A stretch of DNA of 64,000 nucleotides from Cerrena zonata (lineage: Eukaryota; Basidiomycota; Agaricomycetes; Polyporales; Cerrenaceae), in NCBI GenBank assembly GCA_038087015.1, contig JASBNA010000030.1, positions 310,001 through 374,000 on the forward strand, in the 5' to 3' direction. The notes beneath the pieces are model-generated. The model saw only the letters and a list, made by a program, of their open reading frames with translations, was not told where the DNA came from and searched no databases. Every line of letters starts with the position of its first letter. Within the stretch, counting starts at the first letter, position 1. Made by a program: the position numbers and the translations under genes. Shown here one piece after another: positions 12,231 to 24,383 of the stretch.

Positions 12231-15200
12231 CTACGCATAACACTCTGCCCAATTCTCCCCATGTACAAAGTTCGTAAAATCAAGTCTTGTCTTCTTTCCT
12301 CGTCCTATAACGTGAGTGTTCCCATTCCATTGTAACCCGGTACGGTGACTAGGAGGAACCCAGAATAACTGTGTGCCACGAGGCCCTAACACCCATCCCT
12401 GTTCCATCCTCCGTTGCCGCAGTACGTTGACCTCTGCATCCGGATCCTCCTTTTCCGTCACAAGTGCAACATCCCACACCCTCATGAACGCATCTTCCGA
12501 TACCGACACCACAGTCTTACTATCAGGCGAGATAGCAACAGCCTCGATGGCTTCAGTATGGGCATTCAGCGGGCCTGCTCGCCGTTGCTCCGTCTCTATA
12601 TCCCATATGCATATACCCCCGAGCTTGCTACCTGATCCTGCGACAAGGATGCGGCCATCAGATGACAGTGCTACGGACGTGATACCACCGCTCAGGCCGT
12701 AGAACGGACCGTAAACCACGCTGCTCGTTTCGACATCCCAAACGTAGATTGTCGATTCTTCTTCACCAGATCCGGAAGCAAGCAACTTGCCGTCGGTGGA
12801 AAATGTAAGTGCTGTTACTCCGTCGTAGTGTCCTCCCAATGGACCTGTCAATTCTTCTGTCTCTGCGTTGAGGATGTTAATGGACCCGTCCAATGCCCCG
12901 AAGGCGATGAGGCCATCTTTCGAAACGGCGAAAGATGTTAGCCCGTATGCGGTGCTTGGAAATGGACCTGCGATAAGTTGTCCATCCCTCGTCCATACCC
13001 TGATCTGTTGGTCATTACATGCAGACACGATGCGTTCACCCGCTGGAGAACAGTAGACCGCAATGTCAATAATATCTTCTGGGTGCGCTTCGATAGAGTT
13101 GCACGGTGTCTCTCCCCAGATTGCGATGGTTCTGTCTTGTAAGGCGGAGTAAACATAGTCACCATCGACGCTGAACACTGTTGAAACCACGGGAGAATGA
13201 AAGTCCTCTCTACCCAGCTCGGGGAGGATCGCGTATGTCTGTGTATCCCGAACGTGAACTGTACCATCAACGGACCCCGAGAGGAGACGGCCTCCATCCG
13301 GTGAAAACTGGACAGAAGTAATTTTACCGATGTGCTCCTCATGAGTAGAGAATGACTCTCCTTCCTCCTCTGGTGTATTCCTGCGCACTTCCCATATGTA
13401 AACGTCATTTCCACAAGCAGATGCTACTCGCTTCCCATCTGGCAGGAAAATAACTGAGTAGACACCATCGGGTGTTTCTACGGGACCTTGGTATAGGTTA
13501 CCAGTCTCCGTTTCAAGAATTCGGATGGTATTATCTTTCGAGCCGCATACAATCAATGAGCCGTTCGGAGAGAATGAGGACATCGTGATGAGCATTTGCC
13601 GTCCGAGATAAACGGGAAGCTTATAAGGACCCAAAAGCACACTGCCCGGTCGTGAAGTCATAAACGTGGATCGATCCCTCGTAGTAGGATGATAAAAGCA
13701 AATACGGTCTTCCAATTGGACAAAAGTCGACGGATGATATGGTGTTCTTGAATCGGTTGACATTTCTTTGTGATTGTCAACCTGTCGTTGGAAGGATTCC
13801 TCTTCCAGATTATCAAGTTGCCGTCGCTCCCGCCAGAAGCCAAGTAGAGTCCATCGGGAGACCATGCGATACACCTGACAACGCTAGTGTGCTGCTCGTA
13901 GATATTAGAGTTCTCGATATTGATATACCCTTCTTGCTGTTGTGGTAGTTTCCACAGACGGATTGTTCGGTCGTAGGCGCATGACGCTAGAAGGTTGCTA
14001 TCAGGTAGGACAGAATGAGACTGATGTGATATCGCCAGGATGGCCGTGCAACGTAAACTCGATCTCTCCTTTTGCAACATCCCAGATGGAAATCTGTTTA
14101 TCGAATGATCCAGAGGCTACGCGTTTTCCGTCATGGGAGAAACGCAACAGTCTGAACGACCCTGGTATGACCGTATAGCGTTCGGCTTGAGGATTGACCT
14201 CCGTGCATTCCCCAAAGACGTAGAGTGCTGTCTCCGGATCCTGAAGCAATGAGTTGTCCGTGGGGGTCACATGCGAGGCCCATGACCATGCTGGTATGAC
14301 CTTCCAACACACCAATGTTGGCGTGCCAATAATCTGAATAACCAGTACTCAACCGCAGTACTTGGGGGAACTTTGAAGCGAAAGTCGTATAGATTCTGGA
14401 CTTGCGCGGTGCAAATGGAAGAGCTGAGATGTAGAGATGTGAGGTGCTCTGAGATATCACCGGGTTGAATTGAGCCACAAATCGATCTGCATCTCTCCAA
14501 AGTGCTGAAAGGTCTTCATCGTGATCCTGTATACCATAAGCAATTCATGTAGTATGATTCAGTGATACTACTTACCTGAAGAAACTCCAGCACTGCATCG
14601 CAAGCGAGCGTGAAGAGTGCTGTTCTATCTATGAGACTAAGCACTTCCAACCAAAAGAGCGATTGCTCTTGCGAAAAGGAACGGAGGGCAGAGTGAAGAT
14701 CGTTATCAAAACCCGATACCTCCGCCAGATGCTCCCACCATTCAGTGGCAGCGTATTGTAAGGCCCAAGACAAGTGCTCTTCGATACGCTCTTCTAGGTC
14801 AGGTATAACTGCATTGGCGGTATGTGACGTCTCCAATTCGCACATGTTGAAGTGAAGCTTCTCAGATAGCAAACGGAAGGAGCAAAGTGCGAGATGAAGA
14901 TCTTGACCAGTAGCATCCAGACTCCATGGATGGCTTCCACTACGATTAGTGTCCGTGAGATAATCTCGGAATGACGCATGAAGGGGTCGGACTGGCTGTC
15001 CAGGACTGTAATCTAATAAGCACCGAAGGTGTATAAGTACGAGTTGACAAGAATTATCTTCTGGGAGACCCAGTAGTTCGTCGATCGCGGCGTCGTTAAG
15101 CGGGGTCTTGCAAAACAAAACAACCCCCGCTACAGACCGAAAATCCTGACAGAATTGTTCGTCCTGCCATTCCCCAGAAGCTTGCAGAGCGGTGACATAT

Positions 15201-17490
15201 AACGCGTCCAGATCTATCTTACGACCTGAAGCTCCGGAAGCAAGGAGCCCGTTGAGTTCTTTCGTAGGATTATAGCTATGATAGAGGAATTTAGTCATCG
15301 TGGATGCCCAAATAAAGAGGCCTCCAGAATTGGCCGCCAATACGTCGATGTTTTCTTCTCCTGGCCAATCAGCCGGTAAACGGCGGACTCGTTGCTTTTC
15401 CCGAACAAGGGTCATTTGCGAACGAATGAAGGTTCGGATATCCTGAATGCTGCTCTCGGTCGCGACCGACAGCTCCAATGCCTTTATACTTTCATTCTCC
15501 GAAAAGAGGACGTCGATATCTGGTTCAGCCCGGCTTGTAATGAGGAATCGGAAGACAGAGGGAAGCTTTGGAAATTCTTGGGAAATAAGAGAAAGTAGGG
15601 TCCCTCTGGTGTCCATATTTCCACATTCATCCAATGCATCGAGAACAATGACAATTGGTCCCTGGGTGAGTAATTCTGAAGCAGCAGTGAGCGGTTCAAG
15701 CAAGAGTTTTGTGAATTGGGTGCGGAGAGGAGCCATAGCGATGCTTCTGTCCTTGTCAATGGCAGCACATATACTTGAGCGTAATTGTGGATCGAAATTC
15801 GCTAGGTGGTATGCCAGGGTTCGTATGACTGCGGCAGGGTCACTCTTGCTTCTTTCGAAGAAAAGGAAAGCTCCTCTACGCTGCAAAGAGCGGAAGTGTT
15901 CTGCAATGGTTGTCGCGATGGTGCTTTTACCAGAGCCTGCAAGGCCGTGCATCCAGAGGACATTAGACGGTTGCTCGTCGACATCCTCAGATTCGACATC
16001 TTCAGAGTCCACAAGCCAGCCGATTATCTCTTCGAGCACACTGACTCGAGTGCCAGGCAGACATTCTGGCCGCATGGATGCGTCCATGGAAGTAGGGTTG
16101 AGTAATTGCAACGTATCCGAATGAACTTTGAAATATGAGTTGACAAATAATTTCATATTTACTAGAGAGACTCACGCAATTGAGATACAGCGTCAAGGGT
16201 CCTAGACGTGACAAAGGTATTTTGTAGAAGCATCCCAGAGTCCAAGCTTTTCTGAAGTTCCGTGAAGGCACCAGTGAACTCATCGATCTTTGAGCTGTGG
16301 TCTTTCCAAAGTTGTTCGAGCATACGACCGGCAAAGCTTTGACGAACGTATTCTCGGATGTACAGGGCGCATTCTGCGGTTTGTTGGAGGATGCTGGTAA
16401 TTATGTCTTCAAGACGTACGATTTTATCTGGAAGTCCATCGAGATCCTCGACAAACGAGAAGGTGTCATTCATGGTCCCAACAAGACCGATCATCTTCCC
16501 GTCAGTTTCGAGTTGAGTCTTTGCTGCCTGGACTTCGGACGTCAAGTAGCCAGATCATCTCCATGGGATAGAAGTAATTACCTTGTACAAAGAAGAGCAA
16601 ATTTGCCACGCCAAGTTGGCGTAGGGGTGGACCTAGTGAGTAAATTTAATAGTATCGACGGCCGTAGAATGACGCAACGAGATATGCCCTTACCTTTGCT
16701 AAGTCATCAATTTTACTCACCACCGTATTTAGGCAGTCGAGTTTCATCAGAAGATTGTTAAGGGTGCTAGCTAGAGTTGGTTGGGTGCTAATAACGCCAG
16801 AGACAAGCTCAACCCCTGCTATAATCTGACCGCCTGGTCGATTTTTGATATCACTGGTGTCAATTGCACCCTCCGCATTTTGGATCGCAAGTCGTACAGA
16901 GTCTACAGCTCCAACGTTTTTTGCACTAACCCAGATCGTACCAGGTGATGCATATGGAGCTTTACCGCTTGGGTCTTTCAGAGCAAGGGCAACCTCTGGT
17001 TATGGTTCATTGTAATCACTAAATATGAAATAAAAAATCGATAGGACTTACTGCCGATCTCTTCATGTTCGTCACACTGCGAAAGTAGGGTTTCAATCTC
17101 GACCTCTACGACTCCCACAATAGGATCCTTGATAGGAAGAGAAGTGTTATGTTTTAGGCGGAAATTCAACACTTTTGCCAAGTCACCGTCATCAGCGCGT
17201 CTGTAAGTTGCAATGCTACCATTATCAGATTGACAACAATCGATGGTTCGAACGTACAAAGGAATGGTTTCTTCCCACTGAGGAGCGATATTTCGGTGAA
17301 TCTCCTTGGTCCTCAAATAATTATCGGAACCGCCGCAGGCGAGCTCGACGTAGAGGTTTGGTAGTTGACGACCAATTCGAGGTTTCCATTTCACCTCTGA
17401 CGCGTGATGCACTAAACAAGATGTCAGCTACTGAGAAGCCAAGAGAGGAGTGGTTCTGAGGGCACCTGTAACTGCAAGATGTAAAGTCAT
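12231..17490 (-). CDS. C2-NACHT-WD40 NLR-like protein, frame broken four times
   Basis: Fungal NLR-type protein of about 1643 aa. Exons (minus): 17490-17466, 17411-17052, 16995-16694, 16632-16582, 16527-16176, 16125-14576 and 14526-12231. The N-terminus resembles a C2 domain (MTLHLAVTVHHASEVKW, then NLYVELACGG). A helical linker with VHPYANLAWQICSSLYK precedes the NACHT domain, with Walker A GLAGSGKST near residue 428 and Walker B IVIVLDALDEC near 530. The C-terminal half is WD40 repeats, and the protein ends with GWVLGP...LFWVPPSHR, a closing motif I associate with this class. In the first WD repeats the frame shifts at about 14141, 14009, 13758 and 13631, each fixed by removing one base. 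After those four removals the summed length is divisible by three. Proteins of this class are linked to non-self recognition in fungi. Confidence 0.85.
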
Positions 17491-17743
17491 AGTGAGTAGA
17501 GACCCACGCAATGGGTGAGTAAGAGTGAGGAGGGTCGATCAAAGAGGCTGGTCTCATTATGTATCGAGGTGAGAGGCTAACAACTGATTAGTCTGAAGCA
17601 CTATTGACTTCGCGTGTCGAGTGGTGATCTGTCAGGTCGGCATCAGAGGATTACTTTGCTATAGAATGGGCGTCCCATAGAGGCTGTTGCCTGAGAGACA
17701 CTGAGAACGACAATTGAGTGACAGATCTCCGTAAATAGGTAAT

Positions 17744-19940
17744 CTATTTGGAAATTTGACCAGCTGCTCGTGCATCTTCAATAACGTTCTTGATGCCCTG
17801 GGACCACGCTCCCAGCTCTCCTTCCAGCCTAACTATCACTTCTCGCACTTCTTTACCAACTTGCCCACCTCCATTGCCCTTCCCGTAGCCGATATAAAGC
17901 TCTTCACGGGCCCGTACGAGCGTCTGCAAAGCGAGCTTTAGGCGTTGAATCCCCGAAGGAGGGAAATGTGGTTGAGGGGTATCGGTTAGATCATGAGGTG
18001 AGGGTTCATCGACCGCCAGAAGCTTGCCCAGTTCTGCTAGAGCAACACCTCGAACCGGATGTCCAACGGGAAGGATATTTGACAATCCAGCGTTATATTT
18101 TGCGGCCGTACGGATCACTTCGTCAAGATATTCTTGGGTCAAGTTATCAGGCAAAGCCAGCAAGAGTAGCTCCATATGCAGTCTAGTCAGAGCAAGCAAC
18201 GGATGTGTTGAGGGTGTCAATGCCGCCGATGTCATGATTGGGATCAGATTACTTGTCAATTGTCTTGATTTTGAGGGATCTACAATAGAGTACTCATCAA
18301 TGGCCATATTTCTTGAGTGATCCTGACTGTTACCTTTGAATTGGAGTGACATTGCCTTTTCGAGCCCTTCGGAGCCTACATGAAGTGCGTCCAAGATTGC
18401 ATCTGGAGACGTAATGACCGAATTGCACTTCCCACACCTTGGCGACTCATTTTCTTTCAGTAAGATTCAATCAGTCAAAGGACAAGATAGAAATTGATCA
18501 TGAAACATACCTTCGGTCGGAAGAGGACATAGACCACCGCACGACTTGGGACAATAGACAGAGGCACGCGGATCGAGCTTTCCCTGGTTACTACAGGCCG
18601 AACATCGACATGTGAAGTTGTAGACGTCTTTCAATTCCTTTTGTCGTGCCTCTCGAGACACGGAAATATCCACATATGAAACATATACCTGTTCACCTGG
18701 TAAGATCTCACGTAGGGCGACCAAATGCATGAGAGGTTCTGTAGTCGTGGGTGCATCGGAGGCGTGAGGGAAAACCATGACGACATTTGGATCGCAGGAA
18801 TGATTTACTAGAGCCATCGTGGGCGAGACACATACACCGATTGGTGATAAGGATGGGGATGTTAACGTGAAGGTGTTCGTTGTAAACTACAGAAAGTCTG
18901 TTAGATATTCCTAATCACTTCGTATGGACTTCACTTACACGCGATATAAGGTCAACCAGATCCCCAGCTGATGAAAGGCCAAACGGTGCAAGTTCTGTGG
19001 GAGAAGAAATTCCAAGGTAACGGACGACCGAGTGCGCTAGGTAGGTATGAGATTCGAAGGCTGATGGAGGTAACGAGGATCTATCTAGTAATACAAGACG
19101 TGAATAAAGGTCAAACATAAATTGAGGATACAGTACATACGCGACTGCATTCCATTAAATTCGCGTGTCTGTAGAAGCAGAAGAAATAAGAGGTTGTGAG
19201 CAGTAGATGGGGTGTTTCACTTACCCAAATACTTTCCAGCCCAAATTTTTGTATTCCCCATAACACACGTCCGATGCATCTGACCGCATCGCTCGGTAGG
19301 GCTAGTTCCGGTGAAGGTGCATCGACCTCCCATCGTTGTAGAGCGTTACATTCGAGTTTATGCATCGCCCAATCGGCATTTTGACAACTCTAACTGCACA
19401 TCAGAATATGAACCTACACTCATCTGTGTAAAGAGGCCGACATACTGCATTGCAATACCATACTTTGCGACATTTTGTGCAACGCTTCAATCCATGGGGT
19501 GGAGCGGCACTTGCACAGAATGAACAGTAATGTTCTAGATGACTGCCCGAGAGTACACTGACTTGCGGCCTCACAGACAACAGGACGGAACCTGACATAG
19601 AAACGTGAATGAACAGAGGAACTTTATTCAAGTTCTATATTAGAAGAACGTGGTACCCACCAACATTATACTGAGTCTTGGCGTAAAGCCCCCTTCCTGT
19701 CTCCTCTGACTGTCTCACTTCTAGGGTGTCAGGTATATTCTGATACATTCCCAACAACGATATAGAGTGAGAGGTTGGCCCTTGAGATCTATCTGCAGAC
19801 CGCGACCGGGGCACAATGTGCGAAGTTTGCGGTTCACTATCTGTCGAGATGTCTACATTTTTCTCTTGAGTATTGGTAGTGGATACAAAGGACTTTGTTT
19901 CCTTCGCTCTTCGTGATGATTGCAATTGTGCAAAGGACAT
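17744..19940 (-). CDS. SMYD-like SET and MYND domain protein
   Basis: Predicted 616-aa putative lysine methyltransferase. Exons (minus): 19940-19661, 19591-19446, 19389-19225, 19168-19141, 19084-18939, 18886-18511 and 18453-17744; the sum is divisible by three. The SET domain is split by a MYND finger as in SMYD proteins: SET-N (VRQSEETGRGLYAK), MYND (HYCSFCASAAP, CTKCRKVWYCNASCQ, DWAMHKLEC), then SET-C (MALVNHSCDPNVVMVF, GEQVYVSYVD) and the post-SET cysteines FTCRCSAC. A helical, TPR-like C-terminal region follows. The first ~60 residues are Ser/Thr-rich. The target protein is not known. A fourth exon of only 28 nt is needed to keep phase. Confidence 0.85.
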
Positions 19941-20425
19941 GGTTGCAGTTGAATGAAGAGCTAGAGGTAAAGCTGTTGGGCGAAATTTCGAAAGCGCTCA
20001 CCTAGTATGCAAGTTGGGTCGAAACTTCTAGAGTTTAGACCTATGATGATACGCTGCTAGTATTGCAAAGAACCAATACTATAATGTCTTCTTTGATACC
20101 AGCTCATCCAGTGTAGAAGGCGGTTTCGAAATGTATGGTAACAAGCTTCGCGTGACCACCTGCGAGGAGTACTGGCCAAACACATGCCTTCAATTACAGA
20201 CTGGGATTTGGTCGAGCTATATACATGCACAGAATTGAGTATTACTCTGAGTGATAAGTGAAAATGTGGATCCCGATTATGTTCAAGGCGGTCTGCAAGG
20301 GATAAGCAGGTTGTCAAGATGCAAGGAAGGCAACAGTGTACAAACTGACGACGAAATGAGGCCAGCGTGCCGACGCCTTGAGCTCACCCATAACGACATC
20401 AGCCCACTATCCTCAATCATCTTGA
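19941..20425. other. Divergent promoter region, SET gene and phosphatase
   Basis: 485 bp between two divergent starts. No supported gene is seen. Confidence 0.5.
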
Positions 20426-22555
20426 ATGCTTCGTCCGCATTTCTCTCTCTGGGTTTTCTTGTTTTTACACTTTCTTTCACGAACTACAGGCTACGATATA
20501 TCCTCGGACTTTCCCACTACTTTAGACAACACAATGGCTTCAAATTCTAGCACATTCGACCCTACTACGCCTAAACCACCAAATTGGCCGGGTGCACACC
20601 CCTTAGATGTGGACAATTATCCAGTAGCCCCTCCGGATTTAAAGCTCGAACAGGTCCATATTTACGTCAGACATGGTAAGTGCGAACTATGGCCCTGTTC
20701 AAGTGAAGCTGACAAACAGGGCCTAGGCGAGCGTACCCCAGTCGGTGTTCGGATGGCTTCTCCACCTGCTTCAATACCAGAACATTGGTCATTATGCACG
20801 ACAGCAAGACGATTCCGTGCTTCTGTGGCTAATACATTGAGTGGTCCTCATGATGACGAGCAACTACCCTTAAGAAAGGTGGTCGAACGACCTGATGGAA
20901 CTGTGGTAGAAGGAGAGTGGTGAGCTATTCTATTACTTACTTTAATCCCTTCCCTTCGCTTATTCGACATCCTGCCAGTCTACTGGGAGAATTAACTGAC
21001 CTTGGGAGACAGGTGAGCAAGTCCCTCGCTGTCTAATCGAGACAACATACGACTTATATTTGCGAAGACAACCTACGATTTCGGACATTCCCTTAGAAGA
21101 CTTTATGTGGACCGGTATGTGTGCTTGTCCTTAACTCTGACCTCAAATCGAACATTGTATGCCAGCCTGGGATTCCTACCAGACAAAGTTCGCGGTAATG
21201 ACGAAGTATACTTCCGTACGACAAATATGCCCCGAACGACCGAATCCCTTCAACAAATTATTCATGGATTATATCCTACCAACAAATGTTTCGAGGGGTT
21301 CGTCCCTCGTATTCGCGTTCGGTAAGTACTCCTCTCGAGCGATTCTCCTAATACTTATACAAGGAGATAGCAACGGAAAGGATGAGAATCTATTCGGCAA
21401 TACATTCGCTTGCAAACGACTGGAAATCCTTCAAATAGGTTTCGCGCAAGGCATGAAATTTCTTTTGCTGATATATTATAGCGTCTGACCGTACTTTGTA
21501 CGAGTAGCTGCTGCCGCTTCGTGGAATAGCACCTTGGAACCACTTGACAAAAAGGTTTCCAAATATATAGACGGAAATCCTATTCGTCTGGACGGGAAAC
21601 CCAGAGCTTCTGGTGTACTCGACACAGTACGTGACGTCTTGTTGGCATATTTTCGATATTTCATGTTATTCTTTTCTATAGGTACGAGCTGCAGTCGCTC
21701 ATGGAATTGCTGTTCCACCCGAATTCAAAGAGAAGGGTGTAATCGACGTGATTGTAAGTTCTTCATGGATCAACTTTCGAAATAACTATCTGATTTGTTT
21801 CCAGGAAAAGGCCGTTGTTCAGGAATGGTTTGCAGGTAATATACATTGTTCTTTCTGAGATAGTTCTATATATTGACGCCATTATTCCATGTTTTAGGGT
21901 GTGAGATATTTACTTCATCATGTCATTGAGTCTCCCTAACGTTATTCAATGCCAATTTCAGACAAGACAGAAGAGGTTCGTAGGCTAGGTATGGGCCGAC
22001 TCTTATCAGACCTCTCTGGGAAGATGGGTACCAAAGCCGCCAAAGGAAACGAAGATCCCATGAAGATTCTAGTACACAGTACCCATGACACGGCCCTAGC
22101 AGGACTTTGCAATTCACTCGATGTCTACGATGAGAAGTAAGCTCCATTCCGTATTTGCTTATGGTTTTGAACGCAACTTGATTATTTTTCTAAGGTGGCC
22201 AGCATTCACCGCATCCATAACATTTGAGCTATTTCGTAAGGAGGACTCCAACGAAATAAACCGGGGCTCGACCTGGCAAACGATTATTTCGCCGTTCAGA
22301 CGACCCAACTCCCCAGAGCATTGTAAGTTTCTCCCTCTCATGACTAGCTCTACTCGCCCATACTATGACTCAACTCTCACAGACGTACGCATGCGTTATC
22401 AAAACCGGAATCTGGTACTCCCAATATGCTCAGAAGATGGGAAGCACCTCGCAGGGTCGCCAGAATTCTGCACTCTGGCAGCATTCAGAGAAAGAGTTCA
22501 AGAACTCACACCCGTAGATTGGGATGCGGAATGTGTGCCCTCTGGACGGACATGA
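20426..22555 (+). CDS. Histidine acid phosphatase (branch 2)
   Basis: Predicted 486-aa phosphohydrolase. Exons: 20426-20675, 20727-20919, 20979-21012, 21068-21114, 21166-21321, 21371-21450, 21505-21626, 21682-21753, 21805-21835, 21962-22136, 22195-22322 and 22383-22555; the sum is divisible by three. The catalytic histidine motif RHGERTP is made by the first splice, and the proton-donor motif is HSTHDTALAG. The ATG at 20426 gives a hydrophobic start (FSLWVFLFLHFL), which could be a signal peptide or anchor; a second in-frame ATG at 20533 would give a cytosolic form. The intron after exon 6 starts GC. The family resembles ACPL2/lysosomal-type phosphatases; the substrate is unknown. Confidence 0.85.
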
Positions 22556-22733
22556 TCTCAATCGTACAGTACATATTATATATGTAAAGCAATATGCAGT
22601 ACTGTCACTGTTATGCTCATTAGAATGGTTATGAGTCAACGTGCAACTTACAAAGTGATCTATTCGTCTTACTGAAAGAAACGTACAGTTGTAAATCGCA
22701 AAGTCATTAAAAATTTGATAAGAAGCTTCTCAG

Positions 22734-22834
22734 TGACGAGAGTGGGATTCGAACCCACGCCCTTTCGGACCAGATAATGTTTTCACCATTGAGCTACCTT
22801 AGTCTGGCGCCTTAGACCACTCGGCCATCTCGCC
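22734..22834 (-). tRNA. tRNA-Leu (anticodon AAG) with intron
   Basis: On the minus strand the acceptor arms GGCGAGA and TCTCGTC pair fully, with discriminator A. The D-arm starts GGCCGAGTGG, and the T-arm GTGGGTTCGAATCCCAC is canonical. The anticodon stem CCAGA/TCTGG encloses CTAAGG followed by a ~21-nt insert (22776-22796) placed one base after the anticodon, as tRNA introns are. A long variable arm (TCCGAAAGGGCG) fits a class II leucine tRNA. A T5 run follows on the minus strand. Confidence 0.9.
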
Positions 22835-22967
22835 ATATCATTTTCGTGAGAATAAAGTACTCCCATGTAAACAAGCCATCAGACTTGACAAACAATGTTC
22901 AAGTTCGATTAACTAGTCTCTTCGCTATCTGGCTTTCTAACTATATATATAAATAATCAAGTAACCC

Positions 22968-23290
22968 TTGTGTTTCGCAGCCATAAAGTCCCCAAACAAA
23001 CATACCAAGCTCTCTTCGGAATCAACTACAGCTTCTCAGGTAAAAGAAGCGAATGTGGGAGTCCGAAAGTGTAATCGGGGTAGGCTCAGTGACCTTCTAG
23101 AGATGCCATTGGATACTATAGTATGCGGGGTGGGCTCACACTTGGGGGGGCAGGGCATCTTTTGCTAACTTTAACCAAGGTTATGTACCATGTATACCCA
23201 TTAGATCTCCTCCGCCTCACGCGAATTAACAAAGCTTTCCGTATCCTCTTACTAATGCATCGTAATTCAGCTCATAGTTAGTGACTTACT
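22968..23290 (+). pseudogene. F-box protein relic
   Basis: The first segment reads RGRLSDLLEMPLDTI and, after a GTATGC...CCAAG intron-like gap, VMYHVYPLDLLRLTRINKAFR then LLLMHRNSAH. This is the F-box core of the large basidiomycete F-box family that also occurs at 38.3 kb (LLEMPIDIICE, RPLDLLRLGRVNKAW). A stop follows soon after, and I cannot find the rest of the protein (zinc-ribbon-like Cys pairs or the long C-terminal region) downstream. It looks like a 5' fragment rather than a working gene. No ATG in frame is obvious. Confidence 0.5.
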
Positions 23291-24383
23291 CAGACGTATA
23301 CCGCGTTCCCAATAATGATCCCAAGCACAAGCACAAGGCCCAACGTTCAGTTCACATCATCAGTATGTGTCTTCAACTGAGTCGTTCGTAGGATCTCGTT
23401 CTCTGACGCTATTATATCTTCAAGATAGGACATTGACGATACTCTACTTCACTCATGTTGCGATTCGTGCTAGCGTAGCGAGCTTGCTCCTTCTATTGGT
23501 CAATGTTCACGAAAGCTATACACCTCGCACTGGCATAGCCTACCTTTCACAAATGCGTATTTCAAAACAATCCTATGACGTCGTGTTTCAGGCATAGTGA
23601 GTCAAGTGCGATCGATTGATCGATAGCGTGGTTCAGATCCGTTACAATTTGGATCCGTCTCCGTGTCGAATCTGTGAAGGACGCCAAAGCCATTACCAAA
23701 TCGGGTAACAGAGGCTACGGATATGGCAATTTCACATCTTCACTCTTTGCATACTTTGCTAGTGAAAGATCGGTATTTACTCTCAACTGGTACTACGGTA
23801 GGGTGTCCTAGAAAAGAATGATCATTTGGCACACAACAGAGTGGTCTCTACCTGCTATAACAGCCGACTTGTGGTATTTGTATTTCGGGAATGCGCCAGA
23901 TATCCGAGGCCATCTGTGCATAGCAAATACCAGGTACATAAATTTTTGGATTATACTTCCGTCACTGACTCACAACTCGTGTTTGCTGCCGTGAAGTGAG
24001 TGCTAAGTATATGGTCTGTCGGTGTGGTTTTACAATAGCAAGAGCGGCGAGGTTGGCTGACGATGTGGTCCTTGTGTGCTCTGGACAGTATTCGTGAGAC
24101 GATATTCCCTATTGCTCATTAACGGTTGCTTAGAGTTTGCAGTGACTTAAGCTCAGTGGGAAGGCACGACGCTTTGGCGCCTAAGGGCAGCCCATTGTCG
24201 TGGGCGCTTGGGTGATGTGTCTATTGTTCGGGCGGGCGCCTGTGTGTGTGCGTTCTTTATTGTGTGCAAGACAAAAGAGTATGGAGGCCGATTGTGCTAT
24301 TGTCAAAAGCAAGGCATGGACGGAGCGCATTCGTCGAGTCTCTTCCCTTTCTTCGCTCCCTTCTACCACCATCTTTTTGCACG
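23291..24383. other. Gene-poor stretch, no confident feature
   Basis: About 1.1 kb between the F-box relic and the STE6-like gene. Only short frames without family resemblance are present. It may contain degraded F-box gene sequence and holds the exporter's promoter. Confidence 0.4.
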
